A stretch of DNA of 64,000 nucleotides from Candidatus Flexifilum affinis (GTDB lineage Bacteria > Chloroflexota > Anaerolineae > Aggregatilineales > Phototrophicaceae): contig JADJPJ010000004.1 in NCBI GenBank assembly GCA_016713325.1, positions 62,001-126,000 on the forward strand, written 5' to 3'. Below, one piece after another: positions 34,277 through 44,217 of the stretch. Position numbers and translations under genes: made by a program. The first letter of the stretch is position 1, and each line of letters opens with the position of its first letter. The notes beneath the pieces are model-generated. The model was not told the DNA's origin. It did no database searches and worked only from the letters and a program-made list of their open reading frames with translations.

Positions 34277-37200
34277 TCAGAACCACACCCGGAACGTCTT
34301 GATCTCGAATGGCCCGATGGCGAAGAACAACTCGTTCTCCTCACAGGTGGCGGAGCTTTCCCCTTCCTCGATCAGGTTGCATTCGACGGCGCGCAGAAGC
34401 GGTCGCCCGAATCCCACCATAGTCTCGCCATGATGCGCCCCCCGCGGTTCGTAGACCCGGACGATCCAGCCGTCGCCATCTTCCGCTCGCTTGAACGTCT
34501 CCACGATCAACGTCTGCGGCATAGCGCCTGGCCCGAGACCTTCCGCAGGCAGGTTCCCCGCCGGCTGCGCGCCCACCAATACCGTGCGCAGCGGATAGTT
34601 GAGATCGTACGCGTAGAGGTGCAGGGGCCAGTCCAGATGGCCGGGGATCAGGCTGTAGGTGAAGACGTGCCGCCCCTGGTCGGCCTGGGGATCGGGGAAG
34701 GTCGGGGAGCGCAGCAGCGACAGGCGCATGACGTTGTCGTGCACGTCGCAGCCATACTTACCGTCGTTGAGCAGGCTGACGCCGTAGTCCGGCTCCGACA
34801 GGGTGAAGTACTTGTGAGCGGGGACCTCGAAGCGGGCGGCATCCCAGGAGGTGTTGCGGTGCGTGGGCCGTTCAATACGCCCGAACTGGATGTCATAGGT
34901 CGCTCGCGTCGAGCGGATGTTGACCGGGAAGGCGGCCTTGAGCAGCACCTGCTGCTCGTGCCAGTCGATCTCGGTGCGGAAGTCGATGCGCGCGGTATGG
35001 GCGTACACGGTCAGCCGCTGGGTGATGGTCGAATCGGCGAAGCGCCAGACCAGCCGCAGGACGCCGCGCAGGGGGCCGGTCTCTTCGACGACCGCCTCGA
35101 CCAGATCGTCCGCCTCGCGCATCTTTTCCTCGAAGAAGGGGTCGATATCCCAGGCGTCGCCGCCCAGCGGTTTGTCTTCGAAGACCTGGAGGACGTTACC
35201 CCGCCCGCCAGGAGCCAGGACCTCGCGTTCAAGGCCACCGGCCTTGTCGACCAGTCGGACGATCTGGCCGCGCTCGTTGAGGTGGATGCTGAAGCGCGGC
35301 GTTTCGATGCGGTCGGGCGCGATCTCCAGCGACGAAGGGGCGGTGTCGCCGGCTTCGACCAGCGGGAAGACGGTGTATCCGCCCTGGCTGACCTGATCAA
35401 CGTCGATCAGCATGCGCCCGTTCGGGAGCGGCTGCGCCGGCGCGGGCAGGCCGCGGCTGTTAATGACGGTCATGCCCGGACGGTCGATTTCAATCAGGCC
35501 GTGCCGTGACCAGGACAGGGTGTTGAAGACGACCGCGCTCTCGTGTTCCGTGCGAATCTGGCTGAGGATGCGTCCCTGCGCCGCCGCCACTGCGTGGCCC
35601 CCGATCTCGGAAATGCGCGCGAAGTCGAGGGCGCTGTCCTCATAGACCGGGCGAATCGAGGAGCCGGGCAGCAGATCGTGGAACTGGTTGAGCAGCAGCA
35701 GCTCCCAGGCCTCGATCAGATCGACCGCCTCGCCGGGGACTCCCAGCATGTCGGCCAGCGCCGTCAGCCATTCGGCGTCGTGGAGCAGCACCTCGCTCTG
35801 TCGGTTGGCCCGTTTGGTCGCCGCCTGCGAGGTGTAGGTGCCGCGGTGGTACTCCAGGTACAGCTCGCCATCCCAGACCGGGACGTCCTTGCCTTCCAGC
35901 CTCGCCTCTAGCCGCTGGAAGTAGTCCTCGGCTGTGCCCGTCTCGACGGTCGGGAAGCCGGGCACGTCGCGCATCGTCCGCGCCGTCTCGATCATCTCGC
36001 GGGTCGGGCCGCCGCCGCCGTCGCCCCAGCCGAACGACAGCAGCAGCTCGTCGTTGATCGGCTTCGAGGCGTAGTTGTCCCACAGCCCCTTGACGGATTT
36101 CGGCTGGAGGTCGCCGTTGTAGGTGTAGAAGCGGCTGTTCGGCACGAAATCGGGCGTGGTGACGAAATGGGCCAGCACCTCGCTGCCGTCAATGCCGCGC
36201 CAGCGGAAGGTGTCGAAAGGGAAGCGGTTGAACTGGTTCCAGCTCAGCTTGGTGGTCAGGAAGTAGTCTATGCCGCTCTTTTTGAGGATCTGCGGCAGGG
36301 CGGCGCTGTAGCCGAAGACGTCGGGCATCCACAGCACACGCATCTCCTTGCCGAACGTCTCTCGGACATAGCGCTTGCCGTAGAGGATCTGGCGGATGAG
36401 CGACTCGCCGGAGGGCAGGTTGGTGTCGGATTCGACCCACATGCCGCCGGTGATCTCCCACGCCCCCTCGGCGACCTTCTGCCGCACCTGCTCGAACAGA
36501 TCCGGCGCGTCCTGCTGGAGGTACTTGAACAACTGCGGGGTGGTGTGCAGGAAGCGATATTCCGGATACTGGCGCATCAGGTGCAAGACGGTGGCGAAGG
36601 TGCGCATGGCTTTTTCGCGGGTGTGCTTGAGCCGCCACAGCCACATCACGTCGATGTGCGAATGGCCGACGGCCACGACACGCGGCTTGCCTATTTCCGC
36701 CCCCTCCAGCCCGCGCAGCTCACTCTCCAGCAGATCGGCCGCCGCGCCCAGCGACGCGTAGTAAGCCTCGGAGCGGGGCTTGAGGAAGTCGATCCTGTTG
36801 ACGGCTCGGTGCAGCAGGTCGAGCAGGCGGATGCGCCGCCAGTCGTTGGCATCCAGCAGCACGACCGACTTGATCAGCGGGTCGGCCAGGAAGAAGAAGC
36901 GCTCGGCCCGCTCGTCGATCCAGGCCAGATACGCCAGCTTGAAATGGCGCTGGGGCGGCACGTCGAGGACGCTGCTCCAGGCGCGCAGGGCGATTTGGAC
37001 GCGGCCGGTCGCATAGGTTTCCGGCGGCAGCCAGGCCTCCTCGTGCCAGATGCCGATGCCCTGGAGCGGCGCGCCGTTGACGTAGAGCATCGTCTCGGCC
37101 GTCGAGCCGCCGCCGTCGCGCGGGCCGACCAGAAAGCGCAGGGCCAGCTTCCTGTCGCGCAGCCCCTCCGGCACCTCGACCGTCGCCCGGAACCAGGCGA

Positions 37201-37393
37201 TCACGTCATAGCCGCCCCAGCGCTCCCCGACGTGGAACTCGCCCCAGCCGGAGTCGTCGAAGTCGACGCGCTGGGCGCCGGGCGGATCGGCCTCGATGAA
37301 GCGAAAGGTCGGGATCGGCACCGTCTCGCGGTGGAGGGTGCCGCGAACCTCGGCGACGGCCTTCTCGATCTTCTCAACCGTAAACGTGCGCAT
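34277..37393 (-). CDS. Alpha-mannosidase, glycoside hydrolase family 38
   Basis: About 1038 residues from ATG 37393, the full length of a GH38 alpha-mannosidase with its N-terminal beta domain. VAVGHSHIDVMWLWRLKHTREKAMRTF (His246 and Asp248 are zinc ligands) and RVLWMPDVFGYSAALPQIL (nucleophile Asp358) define the catalytic domain. SFGWGDGGGGPTREM carries further active-site residues. A central three-helix region and a C-terminal beta-sandwich follow. It removes alpha-linked mannose from oligosaccharides with retention. No signal peptide is seen, so it is probably cytoplasmic. The open frame upstream of 37393 lies in repeat DNA, and AGGAG precedes this ATG. A second GH38 gene follows upstream on the same strand. 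Confidence 0.93.
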   Translation of the reverse strand: MRTFTVEKIEKAVAEVRGTLHRETVPIPTFRFIEADPPGAQRVDFDDSGWGEFHVGERWGGYDVIAWFRATVEVPEGLRDRKLALRFLVGPRDGGGSTAETMLYVNGAPLQGIGIWHEEAWLPPETYATGRVQIALRAWSSVLDVPPQRHFKLAYLAWIDERAERFFFLADPLIKSVVLLDANDWRRIRLLDLLHRAVNRIDFLKPRSEAYYASLGAAADLLESELRGLEGAEIGKPRVVAVGHSHIDVMWLWRLKHTREKAMRTFATVLHLMRQYPEYRFLHTTPQLFKYLQQDAPDLFEQVRQKVAEGAWEITGGMWVESDTNLPSGESLIRQILYGKRYVRETFGKEMRVLWMPDVFGYSAALPQILKKSGIDYFLTTKLSWNQFNRFPFDTFRWRGIDGSEVLAHFVTTPDFVPNSRFYTYNGDLQPKSVKGLWDNYASKPINDELLLSFGWGDGGGGPTREMIETARTMRDVPGFPTVETGTAEDYFQRLEARLEGKDVPVWDGELYLEYHRGTYTSQAATKRANRQSEVLLHDAEWLTALADMLGVPGEAVDLIEAWELLLLNQFHDLLPGSSIRPVYEDSALDFARISEIGGHAVAAAQGRILSQIRTEHESAVVFNTLSWSRHGLIEIDRPGMTVINSRGLPAPAQPLPNGRMLIDVDQVSQGGYTVFPLVEAGDTAPSSLEIAPDRIETPRFSIHLNERGQIVRLVDKAGGLEREVLAPGGRGNVLQVFEDKPLGGDAWDIDPFFEEKMREADDLVEAVVEETGPLRGVLRLVWRFADSTITQRLTVYAHTARIDFRTEIDWHEQQVLLKAAFPVNIRSTRATYDIQFGRIERPTHRNTSWDAARFEVPAHKYFTLSEPDYGVSLLNDGKYGCDVHDNVMRLSLLRSPTFPDPQADQGRHVFTYSLIPGHLDWPLHLYAYDLNYPLRTVLVGAQPAGNLPAEGLGPGAMPQTLIVETFKRAEDGDGWIVRVYEPRGAHHGETMVGFGRPLLRAVECNLIEEGESSATCEENELFFAIGPFEIKTFRVWF

Positions 37394-37505
37394 GGCTGTG
37401 TGCTCCTGCCCCTCAGAGGGGAGACAGCAGACCCTCACCCCTGACCCCCTCTCCCACCGCGGGGCGAGGGAACCGGTTGGGCTTGATGTTATTGACCGGG
37501 AGAGC

Positions 37506-37529
37506 GGACGAGGCATGCCTCGTCCCTAC
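37506..37529 (-). repeat. 20-bp perfect palindrome with CTAC end
   Basis: GGACGAGGCATGCCTCGTCC at 37506-37525 is a perfect palindrome, followed by CTAC. It stands between the two GH38 genes, together with a CTCACCCCTGACCCCC-type repeat at about 37433-37470. Confidence 0.8.
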
Positions 37530-37575
37530 GATCGCCGCTCGTATCAGACGCTAAGGGGCATCGATTACCTCAACT

Positions 37576-40006
37576 TCACGGCGTCCATTCCAGCAGATTC
37601 GTCTCGACCACCGGCTGGGCGGGGTCGCGCGGGACGCGGAAGGTCTTGATCTCCGCCGGACCGAAGTCGGCCTCGAACGTGCGATCCAGCACGCAGATCT
37701 TGCCGTGCGTGGCGATCTTCGCCGTCTCGTAGGCGCGGACGATCAGGTCGTCGCCGTCCTCCCACTGCTTGACCACGCTCAGGATCAGGTTGGCCGGCTC
37801 GATGGCGGCGAACGACTTGCTCTGCGGCAGCGGCCCGCTGTGGAAGGTCACGTTGAGCGGAATTGGCCGCTGGTTGAGCTCGGCGGCGCGGCGGGTCGTG
37901 CCGGCATGCTCCCAACTGCCGTCGTGCGGCAGGATGGTGTAGTGGAAGCGCTGGATGCCCTGGTCGATGAACGAGTAATGGCCGTCAGGATTTGGCACCA
38001 GCGGATCGTGGTGGGCGTAGATCGGGCTGCGCAGCACGGTCAGGCCGATGTCGCGATTAACGACGTCGTAGCTGTACTTGGCGTCGTTGAGGATACTGCA
38101 CCCGTAGGGAATGTTCGCCTCGCGCGCCGTGCCGGAGATGTCGATCCAGCTCTGGCCGGGGTTCTCCTCGCCGTTGGCGAAGCGCTCGATGCTGCCGTAA
38201 GGCGCTTCGTAGGTTGCCTTATGGAAATGCACGTGGATCGGGAAGCGCAGCTTGAGCGCCTTGAACTGCTCGCGCCAGTCGACGGTCACGGCCACGTCGA
38301 TCTGATCCAGGTCGCGGTAGACGGAGAAGTCCTGCGTCAGCCGGGAGGCGCCCCAGGTGCTGGTCACGCGGATGACCGCCTTGACCGGCCCATGCTCGAC
38401 CAGGCGCACGCTCTGCGGCGTGAAGTCGCCGAGCGCCTGGTCGAAGGCGAAGACGTTGTGCGACCAGGTGTCGCTGCGGTCGTCGATCACGACCGGGCGG
38501 GCAGCCGGCCCGGCGAACACTTCCAGGCCGCGCAGCTTGTCGCGCAGGGACTGGATGCAGCCGGTGGCCGGGTCGATCTCCAGGCGGAAGCGGGCGTTTT
38601 CGGCCGTGGTGTCGCTGGCCTCCACTTTGGGGAAGTCGGTCTTCGTCTCGCGCGGGACGAGCCGATAGGTTCGGTAGCCGAGCGGCGGCAGGTCGGCGAC
38701 CCAATTCAGGCGGCTGCGTCCGCCGGCCGTCGCCTCCGACTGCACGGTCTGGAAGGCGATCTCGCGCCCCTCGTCGTCGATCAGCGCGTCGTTGGCTCGC
38801 ACGGGGCCGAACTCGTCCTCGACGCTGACGCGCCCTGGCCCAGGCATGAGGGTTGAAGACGACGATCGGCCGCGCGCCTTCTTCCTGGGGGATGTCCACC
38901 GCCCAGGCCAGCGCCTGCGTCCCCAGGTTGAGGTTCCGCCCGGCGATGGCCATCGCTTCGCCGTACAGGTGTGCGGCGTCGTCATAGGCGGCTTCCAGGC
39001 TGGTGCCGGCCAGGATGTCGTGGAACTGGTTGAACAGCACCCCTTTCCAGGCGTGCGTGAAGTCCTTCGGGTAAGGCTGGTTTGTGACGCGGGCGGCGAT
39101 GGCGCTGAACTTCTCGGCGGCCAGCAGCCGGTTCTCGGCCAGCCGGTTCCAGTGCTTGATGCCGGAGTGCGCCGCGTAGCAGCCGCTGGCGTGGTGCTGC
39201 AAATCGTCGTGGACGACCGGCAGGGGCAGGTTCTGCGCCTTGACCGCCGCGAAGTAGCGCTCCGGCGTGGAGAAGACCAGTTCCGGGTATGGCGAGTCGG
39301 GGTCGGCCTGGCGCTCGGCATTGATGCGGCGGATGCTCTCGATGTTCTCGCGGGTGGGGCCGCCGCCGTGGTTGCCGACGCCGTAGAAGCACATCAGCGT
39401 ATCGATGGGCGCGCGCAGTTCTTCGGCGCAGCGCAGCACGTGCGGGCCGACGTCCTTGCCCCAGGTCAGATATTCGAACAGGATGCGGAAGGTGAGCACG
39501 CGCGAGCCGTCGTCGGCCTCCCACCAGAAGAGGCGGCCGGGAAGCCCTTTCTCGACGGGCGAGGGGCGCATGAAGATGTAGTGATCCATGCCGCTCTTTT
39601 TGAGGATCTGCGGCAGCGTGCCGGCGTGGCCGAAGCTGTCGACGTTGTAGCCGACGGTCGCCGTGACGCCGAATTTCTCCTTGAAGTAGCGCTGGCCGTA
39701 GAGGCCCTGGCGCACGAACGACTCGCCGGAGGGGATGTTGCAGTCGGGCTGAATCCACCAGCCGCCGGCGATTTCCCAGCGGCCCTCGGCCACCCGCTGG
39801 CGGATCTCTTCGAACATGGCCGGGTCGCTCTGCTCGATCCATTCGTAGTACTGCGCGGCGCTGGAGACGAACAGGAAATCGTCGTATTCCTTCATGCGGT
39901 CCAGGGCCGAGCGGAAGGTGGCGTGGACCTCGTGAACTCCTTCCTGCCACTGCCACAGCCAGACCGGGTCAATGTGGGCGTTGCCAATCATGTGTAAGGT
40001 ATTCAT
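37576..40006 (-). CDS. Second GH38 alpha-mannosidase (one frame break)
   Basis: About 810 residues. MNTLHMIGNAHIDPVWLWQWQEG places the zinc-binding His and Asp at residues 11-13, and TVGYNVDSFGHAGTLPQILKKSG carries the nucleophile Asp. GVGNHGGGPTRENIESI and later NQFHDILAGTS are further GH38 motifs. The frame breaks at about 38845-38855: VVFNPHAWAR continues as VSVEDEFGPV if one G of the run is removed. It lacks the roughly 240-residue N-terminal domain of the first GH38 and begins directly with the catalytic domain, so it represents a different subgroup. It is probably a cytoplasmic enzyme on imported mannosides. The aldolase gene lies 162 bases upstream on the same strand. Confidence 0.88.
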
Positions 40007-40038
40007 CGAATCTCTCTTTGTGCAGCCCCGTGGTCAGG

Positions 40039-40183
40039 AGTAATGAGAGACGAGAAATGAGAAATGAGCGCGTGTTTGCAGGCCTTGGAAACCTGGGCCG
40101 CCCCTACGCCAACAGGGTGTCATTGTCGGGGCGCACTTGGGCGGGCGCTCTTCCTCATCTCTCGTTTCTCATTTCTCATCTCT
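40039..40183. repeat. Inverted TGAGAAATGAG microrepeat element
   Basis: A left arm of GAGTAATGAGAGACGAG and AAATGAGAAATGAGCG (40039-40070) and a right arm of CTCATCTCTCGTTTCTC and ATTTCTCATCTCT (40154-40183) form an imperfect terminal inverted repeat. The core, about 80 bases, holds CCGCCCCTACGCCA. The right arm supplies the last codons and the TGA stop of the aldolase gene. Related microrepeats occur at 8466-8484, 25160-25190 and 48908-48920. Confidence 0.65.
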
Positions 40184-41077
40184 AAAAAGGCCCGCCTTGC
40201 CCGCGCTGCCCAGGAAGTTCTGGATCTTGTCGGTCACCACCGCCTCGACGGCGGCGCGGCCCGTGGCCAGATCGTCGGGCGGCAGGGCGCGGCATTCGGC
40301 GTCGGTCAGGCGCTCGGACCGGCCAAGCGACTCCAGCAGGGCGATCTCCAGGTCGGTGGCCACGTTGACCTTGCTCACGCCGCCGCCCGGAATGTGGATG
40401 GCGCGGTCGATCAGCTCGGCCGGTACGCCGGAGCCGCCGTGCAGCACCAGATGGGCCGAGGTCTGCGCGCGGATGGCCGTCAGCCGGGGGATGTCGACTT
40501 TGGGCTGGCGAACCAGATACACGCCGTGCGCCGTGCCGACCGAGACGGCCAGCGCGTCGGCGCCGGTGGCCTCGACAAAGATTCGGGCTTCTTCCGGCAC
40601 GGTGTAGAGTTCCTCGTCCTTGTCCGTCTCCACGAAGTCGGTGGTGCCGATGCGCCCCAGCTCCGCCTCGACCGAGATGCCGCGCGCGTGGGCGTACTCC
40701 ACCACTTCGCGGGTGCGTCGGATATTCTCTTCCAGAGGGTGCTCGGAGGCGTCGATCATCACCGAGGTGAAGCCGGACTCGATGGCCGACTGGATCAGCG
40801 CGAAATCCCAGGAGTGGTCGAGGTGCAGCACGACCGGGATGGTGATCTGAAGCGACTCGACTTCGGCGTAGAAGGCCTCGGCGAAGACGGGGGGCGTCAG
40901 CCCGGCGCGGGTTAGCTCGCGCGTGGAGATCTGCACGATCAGCGGCGAGCCCAGCTTCTCGCCGGCGACCAGCACCGGTCGGATCATCGGCGTCAGGCGC
41001 GGCGAGAACGAGCCGAGGGCGCAGCCGGCTTTTTCTGCCTGGGTCAGCGCGCGATGGAGAGTCCAGACATTGCTCAT
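40169..41077 (-). CDS. Class II fructose-bisphosphate/tagatose-bisphosphate aldolase family protein
   Basis: 302 residues. Asp87 and His88 in VVLHLDHSWD, Glu139 in ISVEAELGRIG, His184 in GTAHGVY and His213 in LVLHGGSG are the catalytic and zinc residues of class II aldolases. The family cleaves fructose- or tagatose-1,6-bisphosphate or related ketose phosphates; the substrate here is not fixed by sequence. In this sugar locus it would feed mannose- or galactose-derived carbon into glycolysis (inference). GAAGGAACCTCCT precedes the ATG. The last residues (RDEK and the stop) lie inside a microrepeat element. The GH36-like gene is 32 bases upstream on the same strand. Confidence 0.87.
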   Translation of the reverse strand: MSNVWTLHRALTQAEKAGCALGSFSPRLTPMIRPVLVAGEKLGSPLIVQISTRELTRAGLTPPVFAEAFYAEVESLQITIPVVLHLDHSWDFALIQSAIESGFTSVMIDASEHPLEENIRRTREVVEYAHARGISVEAELGRIGTTDFVETDKDEELYTVPEEARIFVEATGADALAVSVGTAHGVYLVRQPKVDIPRLTAIRAQTSAHLVLHGGSGVPAELIDRAIHIPGGGVSKVNVATDLEIALLESLGRSERLTDAECRALPPDDLATGRAAVEAVVTDKIQNFLGSAGKAGLFRDEK

Positions 41078-41109
41078 AGGAGGTTCCTTCAGTCGATGCG
41101 TGCGATTCG

Positions 41110-42843
41110 TCAGTCTGTGAGTGGCGGGAGCGAGGCGCGGTACTGCGACCAGGTCTGGCGCAGCAGCGCGTAGTCGTCATCGTCCAGCGGCTCACCGGTA
41201 GTGTCGATTTCGGTGACGAAGTACAGCGTCGGGGTGCCCAACTGCACTTGCAGCGGCAGATAGCGGCGCCACGCCTCGCGATCGGTGATCGGCCAGTTGT
41301 CGGTGTCGAGCAGCGCGTTCGGGCAGGCGATCGAGGCGATGTGCGCCCGGTGCAGCATGGCCTCGTTGACGTCTTTGCCGATGTTGATGTCGTTCAGGCG
41401 GATCATGTCGACCACGTCGGCCAGATACGGATGCGGAGTGTGGGCGATGATCAGCGCGTCCGGCTTGACCCGCTTGGCCGTGCTGTAGATGACCTCCAGG
41501 TAGCGGCGCATCAGTTCCAGGCCCCACACGTCGCCGGCGCTGCGCAGCCCCGGGCTGGCCGGGATGCGCGCCGTGAAGTCGATCTTGAAGCCGTCCGCGT
41601 CGAGTCCCCCCGGCGAGAGCATGTGCTCGACGGAAGACCGCAGGCGGCGCTCATAGGCGGGACTGGTCAGATCGGCGGCGACGACCCGCCCGGCGGCGTT
41701 GGTGACGCATTCCTCCGGCGGCAGCCCATCCGGGTCCCAGGCCTTCAGCCACAGCAGCACTCGGCGCCCGGCGTCGTGCTGTGAGGTGACGAATCCGGCC
41801 AGATCGGGCCATTTGTCGATATCGACGGCATTGTCGCCGTAAGCGGCCTGCCATTTATCGTCGATGACGACGACGCCCGGCAGAATGCCCTTCGACTCGA
41901 GCGCGCGCATGAAGCCTTCGTAATGCTCCTGGCGCGCATAGGATGGCGCGGGGCCGCCGCCGTGGCGGGCCAGCCCGCACTGCGCGCCCCAGCCGCAGAA
42001 GATCGGCTCGTGCCACCAGGCCGGGCTGGGCCTGTCGACCATGGGCGCCAGATTCTGCGCGCGCAAAGCGTGGGCATGGGCGGCGATGGCGCCATAAGGA
42101 TCGTCGGCGAAGTCAATGCCGATGGACGGCAGGGCGTAGCGGCCGTCGATGGTCAGATAGCCGGCATAGTCGAGCGCCAGCGTGAACGCGCCGCGCTGGC
42201 CACGGTAGGCAAATTCGCAGTAGCGGTTTTCACCCGGCGCGGCCTCGACGCCCAGGCCCAGCCAGCCGCCCGGACTCTCGAAGGCAAAGCAGAAGGGCGG
42301 CGGCGTGAAAAACCAGCTTCCCTTGTTCGGCAGCGGCACGCCCGTCAGGTCGATGACCGATCCGCCGTCGGGCGAGAAGAGGTTGATCTCGTCGGTGTAC
42401 GGCTCGGGATTGAAGCCCTGGCTGAAGCGCTGACCGGACCAGAAGTTGCCCGACCCCCAGCGGAGCAGGCCGGAGCAGTAGCCGCCGAAGTAATCGACCG
42501 ATGTGACAGTCCCGGCGCCTTCCACTTCGACCGTATAGGCCAGCCGCTCCTCGGTGAGGCGGAAGCGGAACAGCTTGCCGCGCCAGACGCTGCTGCCGCC
42601 TTCGCGGATCAGGCTGACGCCGCGCGGCTCTCGCTCGACCTGCCAGTCGCCCAGCGTCGTCGTGTCGTCCTGCCCGGCCCGCGTGTTCACGCTCGACGCG
42701 ACGAACAGGCTCATCAGGGCATTGCGTTCGTGAAGTTCCTGATCGGGGGCATAGAGATGGACAAACGGACGATCGTCGGGGCAGGTCAGCGTGTAGCGGC
42801 TTGCGTGGACGATGAGAGAATTTCCCTGTCGAGTGACCTCCAT
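41110..42843 (-). CDS. GH36-like (clan GH-D) glycosidase, alpha-galactosidase-type
   Basis: About 577 residues from ATG 42843. An N-terminal beta-sandwich (about 1-270) precedes a TIM barrel with GVVVIDDKWQAAYGD, RVLLWLKAWDPDG and GGLDADGFKIDFTARIP. Asp422 of KIDF is the expected nucleophile, and the aspartates in ALLDTDNWPIT are acid/base candidates. These match the GH36/GH31-like alpha-galactosidase or raffinose-synthase-like group. The exact activity is uncertain. No signal peptide is visible. It is the first gene of the minus-strand series GH36-like - aldolase - GH38 - GH38, divergent from the LacI-type regulator that probably controls it. Confidence 0.75.
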   Translation of the reverse strand: MEVTRQGNSLIVHASRYTLTCPDDRPFVHLYAPDQELHERNALMSLFVASSVNTRAGQDDTTTLGDWQVEREPRGVSLIREGGSSVWRGKLFRFRLTEERLAYTVEVEGAGTVTSVDYFGGYCSGLLRWGSGNFWSGQRFSQGFNPEPYTDEINLFSPDGGSVIDLTGVPLPNKGSWFFTPPPFCFAFESPGGWLGLGVEAAPGENRYCEFAYRGQRGAFTLALDYAGYLTIDGRYALPSIGIDFADDPYGAIAAHAHALRAQNLAPMVDRPSPAWWHEPIFCGWGAQCGLARHGGGPAPSYARQEHYEGFMRALESKGILPGVVVIDDKWQAAYGDNAVDIDKWPDLAGFVTSQHDAGRRVLLWLKAWDPDGLPPEECVTNAAGRVVAADLTSPAYERRLRSSVEHMLSPGGLDADGFKIDFTARIPASPGLRSAGDVWGLELMRRYLEVIYSTAKRVKPDALIIAHTPHPYLADVVDMIRLNDINIGKDVNEAMLHRAHIASIACPNALLDTDNWPITDREAWRRYLPLQVQLGTPTLYFVTEIDTTGEPLDDDDYALLRQTWSQYRASLPPLTD

Positions 42844-42961
42844 GATGAAGAATGCTTTCTCCAAGTGATGTCTGGCTCTGGTCAATATGGACCGCGGGTG
42901 TCGCTGTCGATGGGGGGAGTGCAACGCAGCGTCCATGAGGTCGGAAGGCTGCGTTGAGCGG

Positions 42962-42981
42962 GCAATTGTTTGGACAATCGC
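42962..42981. promoter_or_regulatory. Inverted repeat, candidate operator of the GH36-like operon
   Basis: GCAATTGT-TTGG-ACAATCGC: the arms match at 7 of 8 positions. It lies about 120 bases upstream of the GH36-like start codon in the divergent region. Binding by the adjacent LacI-type protein is only an inference, since the sequence differs from the operator at 43134-43147. Confidence 0.3.
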
Positions 42982-43100
42982 TTGTGCCGCCAACGATAGC
43001 GACGATTCGGAACCATGTCAATCAGCCCATCTGCATCCCTGCTCGTCACGAAATTCGGCGATCTGCACAATGCCATCAAGCCTTATGGGCCGTGAGGTGA

Positions 43101-43147
43101 TTGACAAACGGATCTACTCTTTTATACACTGAATGTAAGTGCTTTCA
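43101..43147 (+). promoter_or_regulatory. Sigma-70-type promoter with LacI-family operator
   Basis: TTGACA (43101-43106), a 16-base spacer and TATACA (43123-43128) make a near-consensus promoter. TGTAAGTGCTTTCA at 43134-43147 lies where transcription should start. Read on the other strand it is TGAAAGCACTTACA, matching 12 of 14 positions of the common LacI/GalR operator TGAAAGCGCTTTCA. This predicts autoregulation of the repressor gene that follows. Confidence 0.75.
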
Positions 43148-43182
43148 CAAAAATACTTTCATGCCATTCCAAGGACTCCTTT

Positions 43183-44217
43183 GTGAACACCGAGAAGCCA
43201 CTGCAACCTACGATCTACGACGTCGCCGAAATGTCGGGAGTGAGTATCGCGACTGTGTCCCGGGTGCTCAACGCACCGGAACGCGTGAGCGAAAGGAGCC
43301 GCCGCCTGGTGATGGACGCTATCGATCGGCTCGGCTTTGTGCCGAAAGCAGAAGCGCGGGCGCGGGTGCTGCAAAGCACCGGCCGGATCGGCGTTATCAC
43401 CCCGTTTTTCACCTCCCCGTCGTTCACCGACCGTCTGCGTGGGGTCGCCTCCGCGCTCTCGGATTCCGGGTACGAGCTGGTCATCTATCCCGTCGACTCG
43501 ATCGCGCGACTGTCGCACTACTTCGCGCGACTGCCCCTGACCGGCAACCTGGACGGACTGATCGTGCTGTCGCTGCCGCTCGACGACGAGGCGGCAGCCC
43601 GCCTGCGCGCCAATCATCTGGAGACGGTACTGATCGAACAGATGCACCCCGACTTCAGCTCGATCGTGGTCGACGATCATCGGGGCGGGCGGTTGGCCGC
43701 GCAGCATCTGGTGGCCCTGGGGCACCGCCGCTGCGCCTTCGTCTACTTCGGACAAAGCCCTGAATACTCCATTCATCCCGAAACGGCGCGCCTGGCCGGG
43801 TTTCGCGAGGCGCTGGCGGAGCATGGTCTCGCGCTGCCCGATGCCTACGTGCGCTACGTGCCGATCAGCCGCAAGGGCATTCGCGAGGAGCTGGACGATC
43901 TGCTCTCCATGCGGGAGCCGCCGACGGCCATTTTCGCCCCTTCCGACGATCTGGCCATTCGCGTCATGCACCATGCCCGCGAACTCGGCTGCCAGGTGCC
44001 CCAGGACATTTCGGTCGTCGGCTTCGATGACATCGACATCGCGGAACAGGTCGATCTGACGACGATTGCCCAGTCGCTGGTCGAATCCGGCCAGACGGCG
44101 GTGGAACTCTTGCTCGCTCGCCTGTCGGATCGGGGGCGCCCGATCCAGCAGATACGTTTCCAGGTCGTCCTCCATGAGCGAGGCACCACACGACGCCTGG
44201 ATCAAGCGCGGCCGTGA
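43183..44217 (+). CDS. LacI/GalR-family transcriptional repressor
   Basis: 344 residues from GTG 43183, with AAGGA seven bases upstream. The N-terminal helix-turn-helix and hinge are TIYDVAEMSGVSIATVSRVLNAPERVS. A periplasmic-binding-protein-like sensor domain follows, with GRIGVITPFFTSPSFTDRLRGV, DGLIVLSLPLDD, AQHLVALGHRRCAFV, FAPSDDLAIRVMH and VVGFDDIDIAEQVDLTTI. The sensor would bind a sugar or sugar phosphate and release DNA. It is divergent from the GH36-like operon and followed by the importer operon, so it probably controls both directions. Confidence 0.92.
   Translation: MNTEKPLQPTIYDVAEMSGVSIATVSRVLNAPERVSERSRRLVMDAIDRLGFVPKAEARARVLQSTGRIGVITPFFTSPSFTDRLRGVASALSDSGYELVIYPVDSIARLSHYFARLPLTGNLDGLIVLSLPLDDEAAARLRANHLETVLIEQMHPDFSSIVVDDHRGGRLAAQHLVALGHRRCAFVYFGQSPEYSIHPETARLAGFREALAEHGLALPDAYVRYVPISRKGIREELDDLLSMREPPTAIFAPSDDLAIRVMHHARELGCQVPQDISVVGFDDIDIAEQVDLTTIAQSLVESGQTAVELLLARLSDRGRPIQQIRFQVVLHERGTTRRLDQARP

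Larger units (their letters stand above)
42844..43182. other. Divergent control region between GH36-like and lacI-type genes
   Basis: 339 bases. It holds a perfect 9-bp inverted repeat CAACGCAGC/GCTGCGTTG (42922-42930 and 42948-42956), a possible operator at 42962-42981, and a promoter-operator pair at 43101-43147 (separate entries). The region between 42982 and 43100 shows nothing else recognisable. Confidence 0.7.
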
